From assembly GCA_004794655.1 (NCBI GenBank), contig SMMW01000003.1, forward strand, positions 1,302,001 to 1,366,000: 64,000 nt of DNA. Direction: 5' to 3'. The DNA is from Marisa cornuarietis. Taxonomy: Eukaryota; Mollusca; Gastropoda; Architaenioglossa; Ampullariidae. A model generated the notes under the pieces. It did no database searches and had not been told where the DNA came from. It was given only the letters and a program-made list of their open reading frames with translations. Positions 48,520 to 56,396 of the stretch are shown here, piece after piece (position 1 is the stretch's first letter; every line of letters starts with the position of its first letter). Made by a program: the position numbers and the translations under genes.

Positions 48520-51500
48520 CCTTGATGCAGGAGGTGTGTGTAACTCTTGTATCCTGACGGACGTGGATGCATGTTTGATGAATGAACGAGCGGTGGGTGG
48601 GTGGGGGCTGTGGACTAGTGTTGCTCACTACACATCAGGGGGACAGACGGCGCTGTCCGTGTCCAGACCCGTTACATGACCCAGTCTGAACATCGGGCCA
48701 GCCTTTCAAGAGATCGATGGCCTCACAGCATATTTCACAAGCCGCCGCCTCCATTGTTGCGGAGACGGGTGTATAGGAGCTGGGGCAAAGAAAATACCTT
48801 CATCACCATGGCCACCAGGTAATACCCTAGTCACCGAGCAAATATCGCTACCTGAGGAAATATGATTCTCTTTTCTGTTTTCTGCTTTCAGCCCCTCACT
48901 CGAAAACACGAAAATGAACAGCAGAAAAAGAGAGGGGGTGGGTAAGCGAGTTTTCGATGGTTGGGAAGTGAGGCGTTATAGAATTAATATTTCTCGGGGC
49001 TAGCTTTTTTGTGAGGGTGATGCCCATCTTCACTGAGTAACTGCCTTGTCTTCCCCAATACTTTATAGATACGAGTTTCTATTCCTAACCGTTGAATCGA
49101 CTTGAGAGAAAAATCGCTGCGTCACACGGGTTTCGAACCAGAAGTCTCCGAATTCTGACGCCAACGCAGAAGGCCTTCAGGTAGACAGATGATTATGCTC
49201 ATGCTGACCCTAGACATGGCAAGCCACTCACAGTTGACTATTCCAACAGCCGCTAGACTGTGGATTCCTTTATCTTGTGATGTAATTATTAGCATTAAAC
49301 GAGGCAGACCAGCACACGGAGGGTCGTAAAAGAATTTCGGCGGCAGCGCCTTGGCGGCAGTCACGTGTTACCAAACGGATCACCAGCAGAGGCGCTGCAG
49401 GTAGTGAGTGACACGAGTCACGTGATTTATGACTGTCAGGCAAAAGTTCCATGAACCCGCGGCTTTGTTTTGCAAATGTATCTGCAGCAGCTGGACAGAT
49501 GTTGAGGGACAAAGAAAGAAAGAAAGGGAACGGAAAAAAGAAAAAAGAAATAAATGAAAGAAAGCTCTGCTTGTCACAAATTTTAATTTATTGGAAAATA
49601 ATAACATGCAAAAGTTTGTTTTTTTGAGACACCGAAAACATGACGGTGAATGTGTTAGTCACACAGGACATAAGCAGTGAATATTGTAATGTCAAGTTGA
49701 CATCGTGCCCGACTTCATTAAACTTTAGAACGAGGCTCACAACTCAATCAGTTTAGGAAGCAAAACACTGCAGCCAAACAAAAAACATCGGGTCTCTGTG
49801 GCCAATAATTTTCACCCCGCGACTTCCCTGATGAAATGCAGCAAATCTACATAGAAAGAGGTCCTGTGGATGAGAGGACTTTCCATTACCGCCCATCGCA
49901 TCTTGATCGTTTCTTGCGTCTCATTTGGAGCTGCCGGCCACTCTCCCCACAACCATACCCCCAACCCCCCCAAAAAAAAATATAAAATAAAAACTTGAAA
50001 ACCAAGGAGGGAAAGACGTGACATGTCCATCATGCACCGAGAACGCCTGGCACGTGCTCATATCTGGCTGATCCACACAGCGAGGCCTGCACAAACAATC
50101 AACTGGCCTGAGTTCCACCAAAGAAAACCCGTAAAGCTCGACTATTTTTTTTCAAGATCAAATGCACTGCTGCGTATGCATTGTCTCTCACTAAGATGCC
50201 AGCACGTCCAGATCAAGTCCAAAACACGTCGAGGTCACGTACAAAGCCCGTCGAGATCACGTACTAAGCACATTCAATCACATACAACACTTCTCCACAC
50301 CAGGTCCAACAACCTTCTGCTGACTGATGTCGGAAAAGCGAGGAATTGGTTTTGGCTGCCAGCCGCCTGCAGTGGCAAGAGCCTTGGACATGACTAGTGG
50401 TGGGTCCCTCATCTAATGTTTGTGGACAATTATTTTATGTCTGGGACTACAGTCTGATGATGACGCGCAAGTTTCTGAACTAAAGGACTAGTCACAAACA
50501 CAGGAATTCCTATGGAGAGCGGGGTGGGGTAGGGGAGTAGGGTAGGGCGGGGAAGGGGTGCGTGGTGACCAGGAGAAAAGTGAGGCGCACCAGAGAGGAT
50601 CGATATCCTCGGCGATGGCAGACAAGAAAGTGAGGCACTGCAGTATCTCCTCACTTGCAAAACGCTCGCCAGACAATTTCCTGGATCAGTATTTTTTATG
50701 TTTGTTTAATTAGTTGTGGCTTTGCCTCTTGTAGGCGCGACAGTTGCTACAGTGAGGGTGAGAACACAGTTCAGTAACCCACTCAGCGGCACGTGCTGTG
50801 CTGCTTTATTTTATTTGTCACAGTGCACCGAGAAAACATACTCTAGCCACGATATTCTTGCACACACCTCCAACACTACAAGCATCATTATCATCATCAA
50901 CATCCTTATACTCATCAATTACATCATCACGATCATCGTTATATTATTAAACGTACGAAAGATGATTTGTTTTCCTTTGACTGTAATTGGTACTGGCTGC
51001 AGCATGAACACACCCCGTGTAGAACCACTGGCTCACCTACCCTAGCACACTCACACTGGCTCACCTACCCCAGTACACACTGGCTCACCTACCCTAGCAC
51101 ACCCCAATGACTCAGCTAGACCATCACACACTGGCTTACCTATCTCAGCACACTCACGCTGGCTCAGGTACCTCATCAAACACTAGCTTACCTAGCCCAG
51201 CACACACTTGCTCACCTACCCTAGCACACCCACGCTGGCTCAGGTACCTCATCAAACACTGGCTTACCTAGCCCAGCACACACTTGCTCACCTACCCTAG
51301 CACACTCACACTGGCTCAGCTAACCCACCAAACACTGGCTCAGCTACCCTGCACACTCACAATGGCTCAGCAAACTCAACACACTCACACCGGCTCAGCT
51401 ACCCCAGTACACTCACACTGACTCATGAAGCTGTTACGACGACCGAGGGGTAAGGAGGCTGGACACAGAGACTGTGATTAAGCCCCTTTGTTACTAAGAC

Positions 51501-51981
51501 AACAAGAACGTGACGTCACCACGCGGTCTCGTGCAGTTTACTGGCTCTGAGACTGATACACGTGTGTGTGTGTGTGTGTGAGTGTGCGCGCGCGTGTGTG
51601 TACGTGTGAGTGAGTGAGTGCGTGTGTGTGTGTGAGTGAGTAAGTGAGTGTGTGTATAAGAGAGCATGTGTATGTATTTATGCGTGTGTATGTGTGTTTG
51701 TATGTGTATATCTGTATGCATGTGCGTATGCATATGTGTGTATATATGTATGTCTGTGCGCATGTATGGATGTATGGACGTGTGTATGTGTGTACCTATG
51801 CGTGTATGTATATGAATGTGTCTGTATGTGTATTTATGTATGTTTATGAATGCGTGTGTATGTGCAGATGTATGTATGCTTGTATGGAGGTATGTGTGTA
51901 TGTGGCAATACAACTTTATTTATCCACAAGGGCAATTCCTGATGGTGCTCGTACTAGCAGTAATACATACATGAGATACAA

Positions 51982-52026
<45 letters not shown>

Positions 52027-52254
52027 ACACCCAGCAACAGTAGATACAGTTGTCGTTAGCATATAAAAATTATAAAGATGGCTGATTATTTGCAAACCTA
52101 TAAATAGCTTTCATGTCTGACGCACCAGGTAGAAATGGTGCGCGAGGAAAGACAGCGAACGAGATGTTAGCCAGTCAGTGAGACTGAATAAACCAACGAA
52201 TAAATGAATGATGGTGCAAAAAAGAACGAATGAACAATAGACGATCTCCGTGAC

Positions 52255-52312
<58 letters not shown>

Positions 52313-53087
52313 TGGAAGACAGATGCGGATTGGTGGACAGAAGTAGCGGGAAAGGATGAGATCTGAACTCACCACAGTTGGTTTCGTAGGTGCCGAGATA
52401 TTCTGAAGACATGAACTGGCGGAACAGGGCTGACTTGCCCACCCCCATGGTGCCCAAGATGGCCACCCGGAAGTAGGGGGGCGCCACGTTGCCGTCCACA
52501 CCCACCCCGCCGCACAGCTCGAAGCCAACGCCATCTTGCGAGGCGATGGAGAGCGCGCGGTGACGTTCTTCGCCCTCGGTCATGGTGCTGCCCGACGACA
52601 AGAGGCTGTTGATGCTGCACTTGCGCACCGAGTCGCCGCGGTTGACCACGCCCTTGGTGGTGCGGCTGAAGGAGCGAACGGGACACGTGTACACGTCTCG
52701 CCAAACGCTGGGGGGCTCCGCCACCGGCCGGAAACTGCGGACCTCCGTGGCAGGCAGGCTGTAGGTGCGGGGCCTCATGGCCCCCAGGGGCATCATCTCC
52801 TCGTCATCATCCACCTCGGTGGTAGGGCTGCGGGGGTCGTGCAGGCGGTGGTTGAGATTGAGGGACAGAGAGTAAAAGTCCGGGTGAGGTTTATCGTCAG
52901 ACGATGCCGAGTGAAGAGAAGAAGACGACGAAGACCTGGAGGTCGAAGTTTTTTTGGCGGATTCCAAGAAATCACTCTCGTCTGAGGGGGAAAGTTTGTT
53001 GGCCGACTCCAGAAAGTCTCTCTCGCCGGAGAGCGAAAACGTTACAGGCGGCGATGGCACGGATGTGGGTGAGCAGACAGTCGTCAT
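31289..53087 (-). CDS. RGK-family (Rad/Gem/Rem-like) small GTPase, four exons
   Basis: Exons 53087-52373, 42303-42224, 35860-35674 and 31548-31289 join with matching phases (1, 0, 1) to 413 aa. After a 205-residue Ser/Pro-rich N-terminus comes the G domain: G1 GTMGVGKS (212-219), a core lacking DxxG, IIVFSVTD (278-285), G4 NKVD (314-317), and G5 ETSA (342-345) with LLVGTLSQIRLR. There is no CAAX box. The tail ends RKSNSCDNLLLQ, like the RGK-specific SKSCxxLxVL end. RTYSLP (107-112) fits a 14-3-3 site. Known RGK proteins bind the beta subunit of voltage-gated calcium channels and reduce channel current; whether this one does is inferred. FMSSEYL followed by DGEES parallels insect Rgk proteins. 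The N-terminus is long for the family (vertebrate ones are about 70-115) and repeats DFLESA at 24 and 39. Confidence 0.92.
31919..33396. mobile_element. Terminal-inverted-repeat DNA element, non-autonomous
   Basis: The left end reads CCCAGATAGCATTTAAACAT and the reverse complement of the right end CCCAGATAGCAATGAAACAT. Both continue TTTATAAA(T/C)GTT. Subterminal zones on both sides carry many direct and inverted copies of AAAATGTTT/AAACATTTT. No transposase frame lies inside the 1.48 kb. I could not see an unambiguous target-site duplication, so the superfamily stays open. It sits in RGK intron 3. Confidence 0.75.
32280..32512. repeat. 59-60 bp tandem array with a CRE in each unit
   Basis: About four units start CTCTCACGTC (or TTCTCACGTC) and end CTGACGTCATT. 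The perfect palindrome TGACGTCA occurs at 32331, 32390, 32450 and 32499. The last unit is shortened and diverged. The array lies inside the inverted-repeat element. Confidence 0.88.
33397..35545 (-). other. RGK intron 3, remaining part
   Basis: No exon is recognised. It contains an 18-bp array (33691-33780), TTTG-type repeats near 34.56-34.63 kb and a TGACGTCA at 35333-35340. Confidence 0.5.
33691..33780. repeat. 18-bp tandem repeat, five copies
   Basis: Five consecutive 18-bp units GTGTGATGACGGGTGGCA with few changes start at 33691, 33709, 33727, 33745 and 33763. Confidence 0.93.
35547..35600. repeat. (CA)27 microsatellite near RGK exon 3 donor
   Basis: A pure CA run on the plus strand, hence (GU)27 in RGK pre-mRNA, beginning 73 nt into intron 3. 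Confidence 0.98.
35674..35860 (-). CDS. RGK GTPase coding exon 3 (residues 266-327)
   Basis: Encodes EAYIIVFSVTD, PIILVANKVDL and RQRRVT, i.e. the strand before and including the G4 motif. The donor is G|GTAAGC (intron starts 35673). The acceptor has two in-frame options 9 nt apart: CACAG|GTGACG at 35860 (used here) or GCAG|GAAGAT, giving a start at 35851. Both keep the frame and differ by VTQ. The pyrimidine tract is poor for either. Confidence 0.9.
38270..38612 (-). mobile_element. SINE with tandemly expanded tRNA-like head
   Basis: On the minus strand an A box (TGGCACAACGG, 38599-38589) is followed by GTTAGCACCTGTCA. A near-consensus B box (GGGTTCACATCTC) lies at about 38331-38343. Between them a 41-bp unit, starting on the plus strand TGACAGGTGCTAACCCAAGA, is repeated about six times, whereas A and B boxes are normally a few tens of bases apart. 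The unit resembles the minus-strand repeat at 30.9 kb, which has a single copy. Confidence 0.6.
39774..40172. repeat. 55-bp tandem array, about eight copies
   Basis: Units contain GTCAGCACTGCCAGGTATTG and ATGGACAGGTAACAGCAA. Lengths are 54-64 bp because of CAA insertions, and one unit (near 39930) lacks the second half. Alternating TTAGTGG and GTACTGG versions suggest a higher-order two-unit period. Confidence 0.92.
40595..41822. repeat. 22-bp satellite with 71-bp higher-order repeat
   Basis: About 50 units of the form GTGGCTGTCAGTCTAACATC, 22 bp long, or 27 bp when AACAT is duplicated. From 41521 a 71-bp superunit (22+22+27) repeats exactly at 41521, 41592, 41663, 41734 and 41805. The left half is more degenerate than the right, the usual sign of recent expansion at one side. 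The right edge is 400 bp from RGK exon 2. Confidence 0.95.
42113..42161. repeat. A-rich/(AAAG)n tract
   Basis: A run of A followed by AAAG repeats. In RGK pre-mRNA this is a U/C-rich tract starting about 62 nt into intron 2. Confidence 0.95.
42224..42303 (-). CDS. RGK GTPase coding exon 2 (80 nt, residues 239-265)
   Basis: The exon lies between the acceptor ACTCTCTGTTGCCAG and the donor ACA|GTAAGT. Its first two bases complete the split codon G-AT (Asp239), and it ends in phase 0, so it fits exons 1 and 3 exactly. It encodes VEKGPAIVSVMLDGEES and then IMEFSEGPT, which corresponds to the switch-II-proximal strands of RGK proteins (compare the conserved DGEES). It lacks the canonical G3 DxxG, as expected for the family. 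It is too short to appear as a long open frame. Confidence 0.88.
42955..43034. repeat. (CTC)n-(ATC)n compound trinucleotide tract
   Basis: CTC-rich sequence passes into an ATC run of about 20 copies with one CATAAT interruption. Confidence 0.93.
43353..43574 (+). CDS. Possible small secreted peptide frame (73 aa)
   Basis: The frame starts MAKLIFLIATLLLPVVFTPP, a signal-peptide-like charged start and hydrophobic core, with a possible SFA|AS cleavage site at about residue 25. The rest is Pro-rich and unlike any family I know. It lies inside RGK intron 1 on the opposite strand. A chance frame is quite possible, and no promoter or polyadenylation signal is evident. Confidence 0.15.
   Translation: MAKLIFLIATLLLPVVFTPPKSFAASSRLKTEPAPHCAPPPGPSPPPVHLTNEVRLSSTPRPFTVLQPIPLIH
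43735..43822. repeat. GTATTTAGTGA-type tandem repeat
   Basis: About seven imperfect copies of an 11-13 bp unit alternating GTATTTAGTGA and GTATTCAGTGA. Confidence 0.85.
45880..46265. promoter_or_regulatory. Candidate intronic regulatory block
   Basis: This segment is free of simple repeats and of long frames, in contrast to its surroundings. It contains CTATTTTTAA (46246-46255), which fits the MEF2 consensus YTAWWWWTAR, and a homeobox-like GATTAATACT. An enhancer role is only a suggestion from composition and position inside an RGK intron. Confidence 0.2.
48469..48518. repeat. (GT)n microsatellite
   Basis: A pure GT run of about 25 dinucleotides. Confidence 0.97.
48945..49215 (-). mobile_element. 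SINE candidate with perfect B box
   Basis: GGTTCGAAACC on the minus strand (49139-49129) fits the pol III B-box consensus exactly. The A box is degenerate. A unique body continues to about 48950 and includes a segment reading CCCCGAGAAATATTAATTCT on the minus strand. It is not an intact tRNA because no cloverleaf can be drawn. Confidence 0.4.
51016..51430. repeat. 24/28-bp tandem array, about 16 copies
   Basis: Units start ACTGGCTCA(C/G)CTACC and end CAGCACAC, with or without the four bases TCAC. A 76-bp triple (24+24+28) is duplicated in 51168-51310, with few differences. Confidence 0.92.
51556..51905. repeat. GT-rich cryptic simple sequence
   Basis: TGTGTATGTATG-type sequence with few pure runs. 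The long Tyr/Val/Cys frame and its His/Thr antisense frame are by-products. Confidence 0.92.
51984..52028. repeat. (AC)n microsatellite
   Basis: A pure AC run with one AGAC interruption. Confidence 0.97.
52259..52310. repeat. (CA)26 microsatellite near RGK exon 1 donor
   Basis: Pure CA on the plus strand, hence (GU)26 in RGK pre-mRNA, beginning about 62 nt into intron 1. Confidence 0.98.
52373..53087 (-). CDS. RGK GTPase coding exon 1 (residues 1-238)
   Basis: Starts at ATG 53087-53085 and ends before the donor G|GTGAGT (intron starts 52372), leaving phase 1. It carries the whole N-terminal extension, with an acidic stretch EVDDDEE, and the P-loop, ending in TYETNC. Coding sequence is GC-rich relative to its flanks. 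Frames on the opposite strand here are shadows. Confidence 0.92.
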
Positions 53088-54430
53088 TGTGAGATTGTCT
53101 CCCCCTGTTTCAGGTGCCCGGCTATTAAACAGTCTGACGGCTACTTACACGGCGATCTCTAGAGGCGGCTTCTGGAAAATAAAAATACCAAAGAGATTAT
53201 TTCATTCGATGTCAACAAGTTAACACCTTTGTAAGTTTTTATCGCACATTCCTCGAAATCATTAGAACTATTCTTAAAGGTTCACATCTTTGCACAAAGC
53301 CTTTAACGAGCATTGACGATGTCTTTACTGCTTCGTGCACTGTGATATTTCTTCTGAAGGAAGCTGAAATAAATGCGAGTCTTTCTCCGTCTCTGTTTCT
53401 CATTGTGAGCTTATGAACTCTGACCCCTTCTTACCTGAGGTGTTTGACTACCTGACCGACAGCAGGTTTTGGAGGTAAGAGAGAACAAGTATACAAGTTG
53501 GTGATTGTCAGCTTTACGGACTTGTTAATGGAAAGAACAGATTCTCATGCAACTCAACACAACTGTAACAAAGCTGGCGTCTGCTCACGTGACATACAGA
53601 ATTGACCTTGGTTTCACACTATGACCCCGAGGACGCGAGCGTAAAACAAAGCCAATGACACTGCGGCGGACAGTGGCTTCAGCGGAATGGCGTCGGGAAA
53701 GACCCGGACTTCGTGCTTCTGTGAGCAAACACCGCTCACCGCGCCACCTGCTGCACAATAATGCACGTGTAAGAAAGCCGTTATATTGTATTGGACCATT
53801 AGCGTAATGGGCCTGCACCTGCAAGGGAGAAGACCGAGCGATACTGTGGCAAACTCCACGCAAGGCGACATGCGCCGCAATGAGATCCCGGATCCGACTT
53901 CCCTCCACGTTTTGCGGTAGATGTCGCGATGGGATCAGATAGCCGACCAAATATAAGAACATTAGTGGACCGACCTTGTAGCTGGCGCTGCAGGAGTTCT
54001 GCTCCAGCTCCGCTACATGTCGCAATATTTCCGTCCTGGGTGGGTGGGGGGAGAGAGTTTGGTGGCGTGGGGGGAAGGAGTGTTGATTGGCAGCAGAACC
54101 CACCTCCCCATATCCTCCCACGGATCGCAAGCAAGGTGCAAAATCAATAGCTCGCTGAACCGACATTTGCTGCAGCTACGTCATGGTCTAGAGACGCTTG
54201 ACAACAGTCAGCCCTCGGCTGATAGTCATCCACCGGCCCAGCATCAAAATGTCTAGGTGGGTGCGTGCGTGCGTGCACGAGTTAAGATATATATATATAT
54301 ATATTATCTTTATCACTCTCTTGCTGATCTTAGTTTCAAGTGAAAGCGAAAAGTTTGAAACATTCCTCGTAGTGATGCCGAGAGCACGACGTCTACTCGC
54401 TTGAGATAAAGTCACGTGCCAGTCACAGCT
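53088..54430 (-). other. RGK upstream region / 5' UTR
   Basis: No transcription start can be fixed. A donor-like GTAAGTAG on the minus strand at 53148-53141 would leave an intron of only about 50 bp with no pyrimidine tract, so it is not used in the model. The 53.58-54.17 kb part is GC-richer and holds CCAAT-type motifs and a 193-codon minus-strand frame of unknown status. Confidence 0.4.
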
Positions 54431-54443
54431 TGTTCCACTTAAG

Positions 54444-54560
54444 TGACGTCAGGCAAATTCCGGTGGTCGTGTTTCTGACGTCATCACGTAGGCATCGCTT
54501 GGTTGCGACGTCATACACAAAGCAATGACGTCACAACTGGTTCCCCCCCCCCGTGACGTA
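54444..54560 (-). promoter_or_regulatory. Cluster of CRE palindromes upstream of the RGK gene
   Basis: TGACGTCA occurs at 54444-54451, 54476-54483 and 54526-54533, with CGACGTCA at 54506 and a half site TGACGTAG at 54554, all within 120 bp and not in a tandem repeat. It lies 1.36 kb upstream of the RGK start codon. TGACGTCA is the consensus CREB/ATF site; control of the RGK gene is inference. Confidence 0.5.
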
Positions 54561-55158
54561 GAGCAGTTGTGTGTGTGTGTGTGTGTGTGTACACATCTGG
54601 GGCGACCCCTCCCCCCAACCGAATAAGAACTCGTCGAACTCTCGCCACAAGGGAGGGCCGTGACTGCTGTCACGTATTTTGTCGACAACCTCGTTACGGC
54701 GATGCTGCAGGAATCAGCTGCTCAAACCATTTTCTTTAATCTGTGCAAATGTGCACTTTACGCCTGATGTCAAGGAACACTTTGACGATGATACACATCT
54801 CCCTTCTCCAAGCACCGGAAGTGCTCGACACTTGGGCAGTGCACCGGAGTGACTCATAAATAAAGTGCATTAGCGTGTAATTCAAGTGCACGTGCACCGA
54901 AGAAAACACGCAACTACTCGAGTGAAGTAAAGAAACTTTATTCAGCCATAAGTGTAAGATGTAAACAAATATAAGGACTGTTATTAAACATTACAAAGCA
55001 ACAACAAACAAACTGAGTATCGCTTCAGTATTTCCCCGAAGCCATTAAAGCCCACCTGCCTCCTCAACCTCTGATACCGACTACATCAAAGTGATTTCAC
55101 TCATCATCCTGGTCATACGGGCAGCACTCTCTCTGCCTTTATCCTTTAAATAAAGGGC

Positions 55159-55160
55159 GA

Positions 55161-55228
<68 letters not shown>
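55159..55228. repeat. (CT)n-(CA)n compound microsatellite
   Basis: A CT run with one TG interruption passes into a CA run. Confidence 0.97.
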
Positions 55229-55231
<3 letters not shown>

Positions 55232-55721
55232 TCTGATGTACGGAATCAGGGTTGTAAGGTTGTTTTAAAGAAAAAAGCATTCAAAAAACGCGTAGAGACA
55301 ATCCAGGATCACATCTGACCAAACAAGAGTGCCAGTCAGGGAGGCAGAGCTCCGCTATTTTCCGATAAAAGTTAATTTTCAGACGATTCGATCACAAAGG
55401 AGGAAAAAAAGTATTGATAAGTAACTTGACACGCAACTTTGAAGACAAAGACACCGGAGGAAGTTGACCCCATGGTGTGTAACTATGTTGTGTATTTACG
55501 CCTATAGTGAACCTACAAACTTTAAATCAAATAATAATACAGAAGTAGAGGAAGTGTTACATATGTGATGTAACTACTGACATCTGCTGGTGAAAACGCG
55601 GAGTCTGAGAACCAGGATGAACAACTCTTATTTGTGAATGACAACTGACACACAGGGGCACGAACGTGCATGAAGACCAGCACCGCAAACATTCTTACCC
55701 CGAGTACAAGACCACACATCC

Positions 55722-55792
55722 ACACACACACACTCTCTCTCTCTCTCAACGACACACACACACAGGTGCACACACACTCTCTCTCTCTCAAC

Positions 55793-55830
<38 letters not shown>
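55722..55830. repeat. Duplicated CA-CT module
   Basis: The module (CA)n CTCTCTCTCT CAACGACACACA occurs twice in tandem and the second ends in a longer CA run. It is a microsatellite that duplicated as a block. Confidence 0.92.
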
Positions 55831-55833
<3 letters not shown>

Positions 55834-56360
55834 AGAAACAGGAATGCAAACTCACTGTCAGTGTCGGGAAGAACTTGTAAACACGCTGCTTTCATCAAGT
55901 GTGGAGGAGGTAGAGCCAGAGAAGTCAAGTGATGTGTGAAGTGATGGAGGCTGTCAGACCAGTCACGGTTCTGTGCTCATCACACACCAGTGATTGTGGG
56001 CTTCACAAGGCTCGACACTTCCTCCAGTTCTCTGCAGCTGCAGGAAGAAGGGTAAGCATCAGGAGCAAGGCCTCACAGCAGAACTCACTGGCCTGGCACA
56101 CGCCGCCCTCTCTGCTGCCAGCACGCGCTTTGCATGCAAATCGATGCCCGCGCGCAAATTTAAGCGAGTGCACGTGGTCACGTGGTACAGGACGACACTG
56201 CGCGCGACAGGGCCGTTAACTCTGTCGCGTGGTGCGCACACGTATGACGACATGGGCGAGCTTGTCGTCGTCATTGAGGACAAGTAAACGGGTTTTCCAC
56301 GTCACCCGTGAGTCATGGTTGACAGACGCACAGAAAGAAACAGAGCGTTTCGATGGATGA

Positions 56361-56396
56361 GGTGGTGGTGGTGGTGGTGGTGGTGGTGGTGGTGGT
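56361..56396. repeat. (GGT)12 microsatellite
   Basis: A pure GGT run of about 12 copies. Confidence 0.97.

Larger units (their letters stand above)
42304..52372 (-). other. RGK intron 1 (10.1 kb)
   Basis: No further RGK exon is recognised. It holds trinucleotide and GT tracts, a SINE, a 24/28-bp array and some frames with weak coding appearance that are listed or rejected separately. Confidence 0.6.

Noticed and set aside
49129..49139. tRNA gene
   Set aside because: The B box is perfect but no acceptor, D or anticodon stems can be drawn; fits a SINE better.
51494..52066. About 140-codon frames rich in Tyr/Val/Cys and His/Thr
   Set aside because: GT-rich cryptic simple sequence; both strands open for compositional reasons.
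52536..52985. 149-codon plus-strand frame
   Set aside because: Antisense shadow of RGK exon 1.
53088..53148. Extra 5' UTR intron of the RGK gene
   Set aside because: Donor-like GTAAGTAG exists, but the intron would be about 50 bp with no pyrimidine tract or acceptor.
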